Positions 7,561 through 16,905 of a stretch of DNA of 64,000 nt are shown piece after piece. Below the pieces are notes generated by a model. The model was not told the DNA's origin and did no database searches. It saw nothing but the letters and a program-made list of their open reading frames with translations. The translations under genes were made by a program, and so were the position numbers. Position 1 is the first letter of the stretch, and each line of letters starts with the position of its first letter. The DNA is from Vibrio splendidus (lineage in GTDB: Bacteria; Pseudomonadota; Gammaproteobacteria; Enterobacterales; Vibrionaceae). The stretch is from NCBI RefSeq assembly GCF_003345295.1, contig NZ_CP031055.1, forward strand, positions 2,790,001-2,854,000. Reading direction: 5' to 3'.

Positions 7561-7950
7561 ATGACTAAAGTACTTCACACAGAATCAGCTCCAGCTGCAA
7601 TCGGCCCATACGTACAAGGTGTTGACCTTGGTAATATGGTTCTGACTTCTGGTCAAATCCCAGTAAACCCAGCAACTGGTGAAGTATCTGCTGATATCGC
7701 AGTGCAAGCTCGCCAATCTCTAGACAACGTTCAAGCGGTTGTTGAAGCTTCTGGCCTGACTGTAAAAGACATCGTAAAACTAACGGTATTCGTTAAAGAC
7801 CTAAACGACTTCGGTACAGTAAACGAAGTTTACGGTAAGTTCTTTGATGAGCACGGTGTTGCAAACTACCCTGCACGTTCATGTGTTGAAGTAGCGCGTC
7901 TGCCAAAAGATGTAGGTATCGAGATCGAAGCTATTGCGGTTCGCAAATAG
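7561..7950 (+). CDS. ridA: RidA family enamine/imine deaminase
   Basis: RidA hydrolyses reactive enamine/imine intermediates, such as 2-aminoacrylate released by pyridoxal-phosphate enzymes, protecting other enzymes. The 129-residue length, the opening HTESAPAAIGPYVQG, the TSGQIPVNP motif, and the C-terminal RSCVEVARLPKDVGIEIEAI (20 residues) with the substrate-binding Arg and Glu are typical. GGAATAACC ahead of the ATG is the ribosome site. As in E. coli, it follows pyrBI; weak terminators on both sides make it a probable single-gene unit. Confidence 0.93.
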   Translation: MTKVLHTESAPAAIGPYVQGVDLGNMVLTSGQIPVNPATGEVSADIAVQARQSLDNVQAVVEASGLTVKDIVKLTVFVKDLNDFGTVNEVYGKFFDEHGVANYPARSCVEVARLPKDVGIEIEAIAVRK

Positions 7951-8018
7951 GTTTTAATATCTAGAATAAACGGTTTCTAGTAAACAAGTTGGCATAAAGC
8001 TGAGCGTTTATCAGATAC

Positions 8019-8049
8019 AAAAAAGGTTGCCCAATTGGCAACCTTTTTT
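8019..8049. terminator. Bidirectional terminator between ridA and the acyltransferase gene
   Basis: GGTTGCC (8025-8031) and GGCAACC (8037-8043), extended by A6 on one side and T6 on the other, make a stem of up to 13 bp that can terminate both convergent genes. Confidence 0.9.
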
Positions 8050-8074
8050 ATTGTTCATCGTTTCGCTTAGATGA

Positions 8075-8800
8075 TTACTTCTTATTAAGCTCAACCACTT
8101 CTTTGTCTAACTCTTCAAGCTTCGCAGCCATCTGCTCACGAGCTAGGTTAGCCAGTTGACGAACATTAGACTTATCGTAATCTTCAGTGCTGATTGGTGG
8201 CAGCATTTCAACAATCACATGACCATTGTTCCAACGGTTCAGCTTCACGCCACCTGTTGAGCTACACACGATAGGGATAATAGGTAAGCCAGCGCCAATC
8301 GCAGCATGAAAAGCACCCGTTTTGAATGGCAACAAACCACGACCACGAGAACGAGTCCCCTCAGGGAACATCCATACTGAAACATCACTCTCTTTAAGGC
8401 TAGTAACCACTTGATCGATCGTACCTACCGCTTTGCTGCGGTTAGCTCGGTCAATTAAGATATTACCCGTCAACCAGTACAGCTGACCAAAAAGAGGCAT
8501 CCACGCTAGGCTCTTCTTACCAACAGTCACAACCTTAGGTGTTACCGCTGATGAAATCGTGAATAGATCCCAGCTATTTTGGTGGTTTGCAACGTAAACA
8601 TGTTGGCCACGAGAATAAGCATCTTCCGGGATACGAAGCTCTAACTTCATACCAAAGATTTTCGACATGCGACCGAAATAACGACCAAAGGTAAATACGT
8701 GTTTCGGGTTGCGTGGGCTTAGTAAACAGTAACCACACCCAAATACAAACATAAGAATCGCAAATATCGCCACTGCGAAAATACGTAATATTGCTATCAT
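8075..8800 (-). CDS. plsC: 1-acylglycerol-3-phosphate O-acyltransferase (PlsC family)
   Basis: PlsC-type enzymes acylate lysophosphatidic acid to phosphatidic acid at the inner membrane. The 241-residue protein has an N-terminal membrane anchor (about residues 3-22), the catalytic HX4D box in NHQNSWD, and the FPEGTRSRG substrate-binding motif. I use the ATG at 8800, which has AGGAA five bases ahead; a TTG at 8821 would add seven residues with no better support. The gene stands alone between two terminators next to murA. Vibrios carry more than one PlsC-like protein, so essential PlsC identity is probable rather than certain. Confidence 0.8.
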   Translation of the reverse strand: MIAILRIFAVAIFAILMFVFGCGYCLLSPRNPKHVFTFGRYFGRMSKIFGMKLELRIPEDAYSRGQHVYVANHQNSWDLFTISSAVTPKVVTVGKKSLAWMPLFGQLYWLTGNILIDRANRSKAVGTIDQVVTSLKESDVSVWMFPEGTRSRGRGLLPFKTGAFHAAIGAGLPIIPIVCSSTGGVKLNRWNNGHVIVEMLPPISTEDYDKSNVRQLANLAREQMAAKLEELDKEVVELNKK

Positions 8801-8880
8801 TTTGTTCCTCACAACCGCCAAGTTGATTCATCTATTCACAAAAAATGGCAATAGATTCACTTGCGGTAAATACAACTATA

Positions 8881-8908
8881 AAAAAGCCGAAACCAAGGTT
8901 CCGACTTT
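8881..8908 (-). terminator. Terminator after murA
   Basis: On the minus strand, AAGTCGGAACC pairs with GGTTTCGGCTT (two G-T pairs) and is followed by a T run. It ends the mlaFEDCB-ibaG-murA unit. Confidence 0.8.
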
Positions 8909-8949
8909 TATGTTTTCATCTTACTGATTCATGAATCCACTAACCTAAG

Positions 8950-10215
8950 TTAGTTCGACTCACTAAATCGTGTAATGTTTGCGCCTAAAGCTGAAAGTTT
9001 ATCTTCAATCTTATCGTAGCCACGATCGATGTGATAAATACGGTCAACAATGGTTTCACCTTGAGCAATACAGCCTGCAATAACAAGACTCGCAGATGCG
9101 CGAAGATCCGTTGCCATTACTTGAGCGCCGCTTAACTTCTCAGTTTCACCACAGATAGCCGTGTTGCCTTCGATTTCCGCTTTTGCACCCATTCGCTGTA
9201 ACTCAGGAATGTGCATAAAGCGGTTTTCAAAGATAGTCTCAGTGATAACACCACTACCCTTCGCCATCATGTTGAGCAGAGTAAACTGTGCTTGCATGTC
9301 GGTTGGGAAACCTGGGTGAGGTGCTGTTACGATTTTCACCGCTTTCAGCTCACGATCTGTCATATCAAGGCTGATCCAGTCTTCGCCCGTTTCAACCTTC
9401 GCACCCGCTTCTTCAAGCTTCGCTAATGCAGCTTCAAGAAGATGAGCGTTGGTGTTGCGACAAACCACTTTACCGCCAGAAACAGCAGCAGCAACAAGGA
9501 ACGTACCCGTTTCGATACGGTCAGCAACCACAGAGTGATGACCACCACCAAGACGCTCAACGCCTTCGATAGTAATCGTGTCTGTACCTGCGCCAGTAAT
9601 CTTAGCACCTAGTTTGTTTAGGAAATCAGCCGTATCAACAATCTCAGGCTCACGCGCTGAGTTATCTAATACAGTTGTACCTTCCGCTAGCGTTGCTGCA
9701 CACATGATAGTAATGGTGGCACCCACACTTACTTTATCCATCACGATGTGCGCGCCTTTCAAACGGCCGTCAACACTTGCTTTTACATAACCATCTTCCA
9801 ACTTAATGGTCGCACCTAGTTGCTCTAGGCCATGGATATGTAAATCAACAGGTCGAGCGCCAATTGCACAACCACCAGGAAGTGACACTTGGCCTTCACC
9901 AAAACGAGCGACTAGAGGACCTAAAGCCCAAATAGAAGCACGCATTGTTTTTACTAAATCGTAAGGCGCACAAAATTCATTAATTTCGCTGCCATCAACA
10001 TGAACACTACCGTTACGTGATACTTTTGCGCCTAAACGCTTAAGCAATTCCATCGTAGTATCGATGTCACGTAGGTGAGGAACATTACTCACTTCAACCG
10101 GCTCTTCAGCAAGGATTGATGCGAATAAAATAGGTAGCGCTGCATTTTTTGCGCCTGAGATCGTCACTTCACCGCTTAACGGCTTATCCGATCCAATAAC
10201 TCGAAACTTTTCCAT
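8950..10215 (-). CDS. murA: UDP-N-acetylglucosamine 1-carboxyvinyltransferase
   Basis: MurA transfers enolpyruvate to UDP-GlcNAc, the first committed step of peptidoglycan synthesis, and is the fosfomycin target. The 421-residue protein has the catalytic Cys116 in LPGGCAIGARP, the TISGAKNAALPILFA start, and the RIYHIDRGYDKIEDKL end, all strongly conserved with E. coli. Two ATG codons lie in tandem; the second (10215) is placed six bases from TAAGG and is preferred. It follows ibaG by eight bases at the end of the mla operon, the usual gammaproteobacterial order. Confidence 0.97.
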   Translation of the reverse strand: MEKFRVIGSDKPLSGEVTISGAKNAALPILFASILAEEPVEVSNVPHLRDIDTTMELLKRLGAKVSRNGSVHVDGSEINEFCAPYDLVKTMRASIWALGPLVARFGEGQVSLPGGCAIGARPVDLHIHGLEQLGATIKLEDGYVKASVDGRLKGAHIVMDKVSVGATITIMCAATLAEGTTVLDNSAREPEIVDTADFLNKLGAKITGAGTDTITIEGVERLGGGHHSVVADRIETGTFLVAAAVSGGKVVCRNTNAHLLEAALAKLEEAGAKVETGEDWISLDMTDRELKAVKIVTAPHPGFPTDMQAQFTLLNMMAKGSGVITETIFENRFMHIPELQRMGAKAEIEGNTAICGETEKLSGAQVMATDLRASASLVIAGCIAQGETIVDRIYHIDRGYDKIEDKLSALGANITRFSESN

Positions 10216-10223
10216 CATAAACC

Positions 10224-10478
10224 TTAAAGTGACATCAGTTTCTTATCACGTTCCCACTCTTCTGGCGTGAAAGCCTTAATAGAAAGAGCATGGATGTCAT
10301 TGCGTTGAATGTATTCCATTAGTGGGCCGTAGATTAGTTGCTGCTTCTTAACTCGATTCATGCCGTCAAAACATGCATCAACCGCAACAACTTCGTAATG
10401 ACTGCCTTCACCCTTCACGAAAATCTCCTGAAGGTTCAGTGCCGCTGCTAATAATTCTTGTACTTTTGTGCTGTCCAC
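10224..10478 (-). CDS. ibaG: BolA family protein IbaG
   Basis: IbaG is a small BolA-type protein that in E. coli and Vibrio cholerae affects acid tolerance and cell envelope and pairs with monothiol glutaredoxin for iron-sulfur trafficking. The 84-residue protein has the BolA fold pattern with GEGSHYEVVAVDACFDG, where the conserved His and Cys are candidate cluster ligands, then RVKKQQLIYGPL. It lies between mlaB and murA, the conserved location. Confidence 0.92.
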   Translation of the reverse strand: MDSTKVQELLAAALNLQEIFVKGEGSHYEVVAVDACFDGMNRVKKQQLIYGPLMEYIQRNDIHALSIKAFTPEEWERDKKLMSL

Positions 10479-10491
10479 AAATAGCTCCTGC

Positions 10492-10800
10492 CTAATTTTT
10501 TATGTGTTCTGCCATCATTGGCTGGATATTGCTCAATTGGAACAACGTTCGTAATTGTTCTGGCACGAAACTGAGCATTATATGACAGTTTTGATTTTTT
10601 GCATGCTCTAATAAGTGAATTAGCATCACCATTCCTGCTGAATCGACTCGATTTATATGGCTAAGGTCAATTTCAACGCTCGATTCCGTCGTTTGCCACT
10701 TTTCCAATATACGCCAGATTGCAGGGACACTGTCTCGGTCTATGTCACCGAGCAGCTGATACTCTTTAGAGCTTAGTGCTTGCCATTGAGAGTGGCTCAT
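10492..10800 (-). CDS. mlaB: Phospholipid transport system STAS-domain protein MlaB
   Basis: MlaB is the cytoplasmic STAS-domain subunit that stabilises the MlaFE ABC complex. The 102-residue protein shows the STAS core VEIDLSHINRVDSAGMVMLIHLL in which DSAG marks the conserved loop (parts: VEIDLSHINRVDSAG, then MVMLIHLL). Its ATG overlaps the mlaC stop codon by one base (TAATG), so translation is probably coupled. Confidence 0.93.
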   Translation of the reverse strand: MSHSQWQALSSKEYQLLGDIDRDSVPAIWRILEKWQTTESSVEIDLSHINRVDSAGMVMLIHLLEHAKNQNCHIMLSFVPEQLRTLFQLSNIQPMMAEHIKN

Positions 10801-11480
10801 TATTTATTACTCTCAAAACGAATCGGTTGTGCTGCAAGTTTCTCTAATTCATCGGCAACTTGTAAAATGCCTTCTTGACGAATTTTAGTATTCCACTCTG
10901 ATTGCTTGCTCGATAACAGGCTAATACCTTCAGCAACCATATCAAACGCCTTCCACTCGCCTGACTTCTTGTCTTTGCGTAGCTTAAATTCAAGCTTAAT
11001 GTTTGGTCGCGGCGTATCTATGATACTAACCTTAATACTGGTAATACGGCTATCTGCTTTGATTTTTGGTTCTGGACCAAATTCAATCGTCTGATCCGAG
11101 TACTGAGTCAGTACTTGAGCGTAAGAAGAAACAAGGTATTTACGGAACGCATCGATAAATACACGTACGTCTTTTCTGTCCGCCCCTTTTAGGTTAGGTC
11201 CTAACAACTTAAGTGCCGCATATTGCGCGTTCACATAAGGCATCAATTCATCTTCCACAATGACCTTCAATAACTCAGGATCTTGCTGGATATTCTCTTG
11301 CTCACTCTTTAAACGATCAAATGCCACTTCAGCAACTTGCGTCATCATCTGATAAGGCTGAGTGCGATCAATCGATTCTGCAGCAAAAACTTGAGCAGAA
11401 ATAAGTGAAGCCATTACTACCATAAACATTGATTTCAAGTAACCGATAACTTTGAAGTGACTAATAGTTTTCAACATCAT
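10800..11480 (-). CDS. mlaC: Periplasmic phospholipid-binding protein MlaC
   Basis: MlaC ferries phospholipids across the periplasm between the outer-membrane MlaA-porin complex and inner-membrane MlaFEDB. The 226-residue protein has a signal peptide ending SAQVFA before AES. The mature part has the Tol_Tol_Ttg2 fold pattern with LKLLGPNLKGADRKDVRVFI-type helices. I start at the ATG at 11480, five bases after AAGGA and one base after the mlaD stop; longer in-frame starts run into mlaD. Confidence 0.93.
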   Translation of the reverse strand: MMLKTISHFKVIGYLKSMFMVVMASLISAQVFAAESIDRTQPYQMMTQVAEVAFDRLKSEQENIQQDPELLKVIVEDELMPYVNAQYAALKLLGPNLKGADRKDVRVFIDAFRKYLVSSYAQVLTQYSDQTIEFGPEPKIKADSRITSIKVSIIDTPRPNIKLEFKLRKDKKSGEWKAFDMVAEGISLLSSKQSEWNTKIRQEGILQVADELEKLAAQPIRFESNK

Positions 11481-11481
11481 C

Positions 11482-11973
11482 TTATTCCTTAACTTCGCTG
11501 TCATCAGAGCCACCAACGCTATACAGCACTTGGCCAATCAAATCTTCTAGTACTAATGCTGACTTGGTGTCTTCAATAGAATCACCATCAACCAACATCT
11601 CTTCATCATCAAAAATGAAGCCAGGAACCAGACTGATGTACTGCTCACCGATTAAACCAGACGTTAAGATTTGAGCACTAGAGGTATCTGGAAATTGTGA
11701 GTACTTCGCATCAATAGATAATTCAACGACAGGAAGGTAACTCTCTGTATCAAGCTCAATACTTTTAACTCGACCGACAACGACGCCACCCACCTTCACT
11801 GGAGAACGAACTTTTAAGCTGCCAATGTTGTCAAAGGTCGCTTTTAGATTGTAAGTATGGTTCGAACCTAAGCCTTTTACGTCAGCGACTTGAAAGATCA
11901 TGATTAAGATTGCGCAAATTCCGACAATAACAAAGGTGCCGACCCATAATTCTAATTTTCGAGTTTGTTGCAT
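11482..11973 (-). CDS. mlaD: MCE-domain protein MlaD
   Basis: MlaD is the substrate-binding, membrane-anchored hexameric subunit of the Mla system. The 163-residue protein has one N-terminal transmembrane helix (about residues 8-28), followed by the MCE domain with SPVKVGGVVVGRV and LTSGLIGEQYISLVPG. The C-terminal tail is acidic. It is translated two bases after mlaE and one base before mlaC. Confidence 0.95.
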   Translation of the reverse strand: MQQTRKLELWVGTFVIVGICAILIMIFQVADVKGLGSNHTYNLKATFDNIGSLKVRSPVKVGGVVVGRVKSIELDTESYLPVVELSIDAKYSQFPDTSSAQILTSGLIGEQYISLVPGFIFDDEEMLVDGDSIEDTKSALVLEDLIGQVLYSVGGSDDSEVKE

Positions 11974-11975
11974 GA

Positions 11976-12755
11976 TTAATTCCCAAACATCAATGCGGTA
12001 AGAACAAAATCTAGCCCTAATACCGCTAGAGAAGAGTGCACTACAGTGCGTGTGGTTGCCTGACTAATACCTTCTGAGGTCGGTACCGCATCATAACCAT
12101 TAAAAAGTGCGATCCAAGTTACTGTGATAGCAAAGACCATACATTTGATCGTGCTGTTACCAATATCTCGACCTAGCTCAACGGAAGACTGCATCGCAGA
12201 CCAGAAACTGCCGTGGTCAATGCCCTTCCAATCGACACCAACTAACTGAGCCCCCCAAATCCCGACCGCCATAAAGATCATAGCGAGCAGTGGCATTGAA
12301 ATAAGCCCGGCCCAAAGGCGTGGCGCAATAATGCGTTTGAGAGGATCGACGGCCATCATTTCAAGGCTAGAGATCTGTTCGGTTGCTTTCATTAAGCCGA
12401 TCTCAGCCGTTAATGCTGAACCTGCGCGGCCTGCAAACAATAACGCAGTCACCACTGGGCCCAACTCACGTAACAGTGAAAGCGCGACCATTTGACCAAG
12501 GTTACCTTCAGCACCGTAGTCGATTAACACGACATAGCCCTGCAGGCTGAGCACCATGCCAATAAACAAACCCGAAACTAAAATGATAGCCAATGACTGA
12601 ACACCAACGCTATAAAGTTGTTTAACGAATAAAGGGAAATTCTTTAGTCTCGGGATGCCAAACAAAGCCCCAGATAACATCAGGCTTGCTCGACCAAATG
12701 ACTCACAGATCGCAAGTGTTCGCTTACCGACACCCGCAATAGCTTTAACAATCAT
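11976..12755 (-). CDS. mlaE: ABC permease MlaE
   Basis: MlaE is the permease of the Mla phospholipid transporter. The 259-residue protein has five to six hydrophobic segments. The family signature lies between ELGPVVTALLFAGRAGSALTAE and LEMMAVDPLKRIIAPR (quoted here as landmarks: GPVVTALLFAGRAGSA; EMMAVDPLKRIIAPRLWAG). It sits one base after mlaF and two bases before mlaD. Confidence 0.96.
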   Translation of the reverse strand: MIVKAIAGVGKRTLAICESFGRASLMLSGALFGIPRLKNFPLFVKQLYSVGVQSLAIILVSGLFIGMVLSLQGYVVLIDYGAEGNLGQMVALSLLRELGPVVTALLFAGRAGSALTAEIGLMKATEQISSLEMMAVDPLKRIIAPRLWAGLISMPLLAMIFMAVGIWGAQLVGVDWKGIDHGSFWSAMQSSVELGRDIGNSTIKCMVFAITVTWIALFNGYDAVPTSEGISQATTRTVVHSSLAVLGLDFVLTALMFGN

Positions 12756-12756
12756 A

Positions 12757-13551
12757 TTAAAACAAATCCTCTTTTAAGCTCTTCGCAGGAAATCTAAACG
12801 GCACAGGGCCATCCGCGTCACCTTGCAAAAATTGCTGCACTCTCGGATCGCTGTTGTTGTACAACTCATCAGGCGCACCAGCAGCAATGATTTTTCCATC
12901 AGCCATCAGATAAACCCAATCGGCAATACTCATCACCTCAGGCACATCGTGAGAAACGACAATAGAGGTTAAGCCCAAAGCTTGATTGAGATTACGGATC
13001 AGCTCAACCAAGACGCCCATAGTTATCGGGTCTTGGCCAACAAATGGTTCATCGTACATGATGAGTTCAGGATCCAATGCGATCGCACGAGCCAACGCAG
13101 CACGTCTCGCCATCCCACCAGACAATTCACTCGGCATCAATTGCGCAGCACCTCGTAACCCTACCGCTTCAAGCTTTAGTAATACGATGGTACGAATGAA
13201 TTTTTCATTAAGTTCAGTGTGCTCTCGCAGCGGAAACGCCACATTATCAAAGACATTAAGATCAGTAAAAAGTGCACCCGATTGGAAAAGCATGCTCATT
13301 TTCTTGCGGGCTTGATATAGCTTACGACGTGATAATGCAGGGATATTGTCGCCATCAAACCAAATTTCGCCCTCATCTGGCGGTAATTGTCCGCCAATCA
13401 AACGCAGCAAGGTCGTTTTACCGATCCCTGACGGGCCCATAATTGCGGTTATTTTGCCTTGAGGCACCTCTAAACTGATGTCATCAAAGATAACGCGCTC
13501 ACCGCGTGAGAAGCTGAGGTTCTTAACTTTCACAAGCTCAGTGTTCAACAT
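12757..13551 (-). CDS. mlaF: ABC ATP-binding protein MlaF
   Basis: MlaF powers phospholipid movement through MlaE. The 264-residue protein has Walker A GPSGIGKTT at 39-47, signature LSGGMARR, Walker B LIMYDEPF and an H-loop VVSHDV. It is the first gene of the minus-strand unit mlaF-E-D-C-B-ibaG-murA and is divergent from yrbG, as in E. coli. Confidence 0.96.
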   Translation of the reverse strand: MLNTELVKVKNLSFSRGERVIFDDISLEVPQGKITAIMGPSGIGKTTLLRLIGGQLPPDEGEIWFDGDNIPALSRRKLYQARKKMSMLFQSGALFTDLNVFDNVAFPLREHTELNEKFIRTIVLLKLEAVGLRGAAQLMPSELSGGMARRAALARAIALDPELIMYDEPFVGQDPITMGVLVELIRNLNQALGLTSIVVSHDVPEVMSIADWVYLMADGKIIAAGAPDELYNNSDPRVQQFLQGDADGPVPFRFPAKSLKEDLF

Positions 13552-13816
13552 ATTTTTGTTGTTTCCTTGCTTTAAAATACGCCAATTATGGCTGCAATAA
13601 TAATGAGTCTACTTTAGAATTAAAAGCACTGTTCAATTAATTCATATTAAACAGGAATCTATACAGGGATTTGAAAGCATTAGAAAATTATCTATTGAGC
13701 TCTCTTTCTTGCCTGCTAACTGGTAATTAATTTGCCGAGTGACTTCCCTTTTATCTAGCAACAGGTCAAAATTAGCGGTTAATTCTCCGTTTTTTATTAA
13801 TTTTTTAGGAATCATC

Positions 13817-14782
13817 ATGCTTGAAGCGATTGCGTTTCTTATTATCGGTCTAGGTTTTTTGGTGTGGAGTGCAGATAAGCTGGTTTACGGCGCCGCTGCT
13901 CTTGCTCGCAACTTTGGTATCTCACCATTAGTTATCGGTATGACGATTCTAGCAATGGGGTCTTCGGCTCCTGAAATGATGGTTTCAGCAACAGCTGCTC
14001 TTGATGGAAAAACAGATACGGCTGTAGGTAACGTTCTCGGTTCAAACATCGCCAACATCGCACTGATTTTGGGTATTACAGCGCTTATCAAACCGCTATC
14101 AATTAGCTCTGGTGTGATTCGCCGTGAACTACCATTGATGATTGGTGTCACTCTACTAGCGGGCGCTTTGCTGTGGGACAACCATTTAGGGTTCTACGAA
14201 GGCGTATTATTGTTTGTTCTTTTTGCCGCATTCTTATTCGCGATGCTGCAAATCAGCCGCAGTGAGAAAAAGAACGGCGATGCCTTCCTTGAAGAACAAG
14301 AATCTGAAGTTCCTGAAGGCGTGAGCAACCCTAAAGCCGCAATGTGGGTGGTAGTTGGTCTGATTATTCTGCCTCTAGCTGCCAACATGTTGGTTGATAA
14401 CGCGGTTGTTATCGCGAAATTCTTTGGCATGAGCGACCTTGTTATTGGTTTAACCATTATTGCCGTTGGTACAAGCCTGCCTGAGCTAGCAGCATCACTT
14501 GCTGGCGTAATGAAGGGTGAGGATGATATGGCCGTGGGTAATATCATTGGCTCGAACGTATTCAACATCCTTGCTGTTATGGGTATCCCTGGCATCCTCA
14601 ACCCTTCAGTCTTGAGCGAGTTTGCGATGGGTCGTGATTTCTGGGTAATGCTAGGTGTATCGCTACTTCTTGTCGTCATGGCACTAGGTAAATCACGTAG
14701 TGTGAATCGTATTGAAGGCGGCGTGTTAATAGTGACATTCGTGGCCTACCAAGCTTACCTACTTATGAACATGTCAGCTTAA
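13817..14782 (+). CDS. yrbG: Calcium/sodium antiporter family protein
   Basis: The 321-residue inner-membrane protein belongs to the K+-independent Na+/Ca2+ exchanger family. It has ten or so hydrophobic segments and the two inverted alpha-repeats, GSSAPEMMVSATAAL and GTSLPELAASLAGV, each followed by AVGN(V/I)(L/I)GSN. The ATG at 13817 has TAGGA six bases ahead; the upstream open frame to 13739 has no support. It is the first gene of the yrbG-kdsD-kdsC-lpt cluster. The physiological ion is not proven in E. coli either. Confidence 0.9.
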   Translation: MLEAIAFLIIGLGFLVWSADKLVYGAAALARNFGISPLVIGMTILAMGSSAPEMMVSATAALDGKTDTAVGNVLGSNIANIALILGITALIKPLSISSGVIRRELPLMIGVTLLAGALLWDNHLGFYEGVLLFVLFAAFLFAMLQISRSEKKNGDAFLEEQESEVPEGVSNPKAAMWVVVGLIILPLAANMLVDNAVVIAKFFGMSDLVIGLTIIAVGTSLPELAASLAGVMKGEDDMAVGNIIGSNVFNILAVMGIPGILNPSVLSEFAMGRDFWVMLGVSLLLVVMALGKSRSVNRIEGGVLIVTFVAYQAYLLMNMSA

Positions 14783-14816
14783 TTATTGATTTAACTTCCC
14801 GTACTTGGAGTATTTA

Positions 14817-15788
14817 ATGTCTCAGTCATTCGATTATCGCAGTGTTGCAAAGCAAGTTTTGGAAACCGAAGTTGCAGGTCTTACTCAATTGGACCAATAT
14901 TTTAATGATGACTTTTGCAAAGCTTGCGACCTTATCCTGAACAACAAAGGAAAAGTGGTTGTGATGGGCATGGGGAAATCTGGCCACATCGGCAAAAAAA
15001 TCGCAGCAACACTAGCAAGTACTGGGACATCCGCTTTCTTCGTACACCCAGGGGAAGCTGCGCACGGTGACTTAGGAATGATCGGGGCTGGCGATGTTGT
15101 GATAGCAATATCCAACTCTGGCGAATCAGGTGAAATCCTAAGCTTATTCCCGGTATTGAAGCGTTTGAACATCAAGATTATCAGCATGACAGGTAAGCCA
15201 GCATCAAACATGGCGACTTTGTCTGATATTCATTTACAAATATCAGTACCAGAAGAAGCGTGTCCACTTGGTCTTGCGCCAACAACCAGTACAACGGCTA
15301 CCTTGGTGATGGGTGATGCATTAGCCGTCGCACTGTTACAAGCCAGAGGCTTTACTGCGCAAGATTTTGCTTTGTCCCACCCTGGCGGCGCTTTGGGTCG
15401 ACAACTATTATTGAAGCTTGAAGATATCATGCATACGGGCGATGCACTCCCAGTGGTAGCACCGGAAGCGTTGGTACGAGACGCTCTTTTGGAGATATCT
15501 CAAAAAGGCTTGGGGATGACGGCAGTCGTGAGTGAAGACGGTCTAATGGCCGGTATTTTTACTGATGGTGATTTGCGCCGTATCCTAGACAAGCGCATCG
15601 ATATCCATGACACGCAGATCGGCGACGTGATGACGCTAAATCCGACGGTAGCAGAACCAAACATGCTCGCGGTTGAGGGTTTGAACTTGATGCAAGCTAA
15701 GAGCATCAATGGCCTAATGCTGTGCCATGAAGGCAAACTAGTCGGAGCGTTAAACATGCATGACTTACTGAAAGCAGGAGTAATGTAA
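14817..15788 (+). CDS. kdsD: Arabinose-5-phosphate isomerase KdsD
   Basis: KdsD converts ribulose-5-phosphate to arabinose-5-phosphate, the first step of Kdo synthesis for LPS. The 323-residue protein has an N-terminal SIS domain (GMGKSGHIGKKIAATLASTG, then HPGEAAHGDLG) and two C-terminal CBS domains. GGAG six bases ahead of the ATG at 14817 fixes the start. Its stop overlaps the kdsC ATG by one base. Confidence 0.95.
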   Translation: MSQSFDYRSVAKQVLETEVAGLTQLDQYFNDDFCKACDLILNNKGKVVVMGMGKSGHIGKKIAATLASTGTSAFFVHPGEAAHGDLGMIGAGDVVIAISNSGESGEILSLFPVLKRLNIKIISMTGKPASNMATLSDIHLQISVPEEACPLGLAPTTSTTATLVMGDALAVALLQARGFTAQDFALSHPGGALGRQLLLKLEDIMHTGDALPVVAPEALVRDALLEISQKGLGMTAVVSEDGLMAGIFTDGDLRRILDKRIDIHDTQIGDVMTLNPTVAEPNMLAVEGLNLMQAKSINGLMLCHEGKLVGALNMHDLLKAGVM

Positions 15789-16345
15789 TGACACAGACAG
15801 TCGAAACTCTATACGGCACAGTAGATTCAGAAGTGTTTGCCGTAGCAAAAGAGATCAAATTGCTTATTTGCGATGTCGATGGCGTATTCTCAGATGGTCG
15901 CATCTACATGGGCAACAACGGTGAAGAACTGAAAACCTTCCACACTCGTGATGGCTATGGCATTAAGTCACTGATGAACGCTGGTATCGAAATCGCGATC
16001 ATCACTGGCCGTAAATCTCAAATTGTTGAGAATCGAATGACCGCTCTCGGTATTAAGCTTATTTACCAAGGTCAGGATGATAAAGTTAAGGCCTATCAAG
16101 ATATTTGCGATAAGCTTTCTGTAAATCCTGAAAATACGGGCTACATCGGAGACGATCTGATCGACTGGCCTGTGATGGAAAAAGTTGGCTTGAAGGTATG
16201 TGTAGCAGATGGTCATCCACTACTTGCAAAGCGTGCAAATTACGTGACAACCATTAACGGTGGTCACGGCGCGGTACGTGAAGTTTGCGACCTTATTTTA
16301 CAAGCAAGAAATGAACTCGACGTGCATAAAGGTTTAAGCATATGA
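15788..16345 (+). CDS. kdsC: 3-deoxy-manno-octulosonate-8-phosphatase KdsC
   Basis: KdsC is a cytoplasmic HAD-superfamily phosphatase that makes free Kdo for LPS. The 185-residue protein has the catalytic pair D29/D31 in CDVDGVFSDG, the TRDGYGIKSL motif, and GYIGDDLIDWPVM near the C-terminus. It has the short tetrameric KdsC form with no cap domain. Its ATG overlaps the kdsD stop (TAATG), and its own stop overlaps lptC by four bases, which indicates translational coupling. Confidence 0.95.
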   Translation: MTQTVETLYGTVDSEVFAVAKEIKLLICDVDGVFSDGRIYMGNNGEELKTFHTRDGYGIKSLMNAGIEIAIITGRKSQIVENRMTALGIKLIYQGQDDKVKAYQDICDKLSVNPENTGYIGDDLIDWPVMEKVGLKVCVADGHPLLAKRANYVTTINGGHGAVREVCDLILQARNELDVHKGLSI

Positions 16346-16905
16346 GTTTTACTCGTATTATCTATTTAATACTCATATTTATTGCCTCTTGGTCGACCTA
16401 TTACTTGTACGACAAAGAGCAAACATCAACGATACAAGTGGCTCCAAATTTGGAGCTGCCCGCGTTTAGTGGCAAAAGTCTAAACAACATTAGCTATGAT
16501 GAAAGCGGTATTCGTAGCTATCAGGTTGAATCGACGTATTTAGAGCACTACTCAGTGGTTGGCGATACGCACTTTCAAAACCCGGTTCTTTCGGTATTCC
16601 GAGAAGGGCATACGATTGAATGGCAAGTCACCGCTGATCGCGCGATTATGGATGAGAATCAAGTTGTCACGTTTTATGACAACGTCGTGGCAAAGAACCT
16701 GTTGCCAGAAGCTAGCTTCGATACTATGACCACAGATAAAATGGTTGTTGAGCTGCCTAGCCGAGATTTTTATTCAGAGACTCCGGTCCATATGATCGGT
16801 ACATTTTTTGAAACTGAGGGACAAGCAATGAAAGGTAACTTCGGTACCAACAATGCAACCCTCTTTAATTCTGTTCAAGGTAGATATGAAACTCTTACAC
16901 CTTAG
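16342..16905 (+). CDS. lptC: LPS export protein LptC
   Basis: LptC is the bitopic inner-membrane subunit that passes LPS from LptB2FG to LptA. The 187-residue protein has a single N-terminal transmembrane helix (about residues 5-23) followed by a beta-jelly-roll periplasmic domain. ATGA overlap with kdsC and a 20-base overlap with lptA mark a compact operon. Confidence 0.93.
   Translation: MSFTRIIYLILIFIASWSTYYLYDKEQTSTIQVAPNLELPAFSGKSLNNISYDESGIRSYQVESTYLEHYSVVGDTHFQNPVLSVFREGHTIEWQVTADRAIMDENQVVTFYDNVVAKNLLPEASFDTMTTDKMVVELPSRDFYSETPVHMIGTFFETEGQAMKGNFGTNNATLFNSVQGRYETLTP

Noticed and set aside
13885..14679. Two long minus-strand open frames inside yrbG
   Set aside because: They are complementary to transmembrane codons of a clear exchanger gene and have no similarity or ribosome site.
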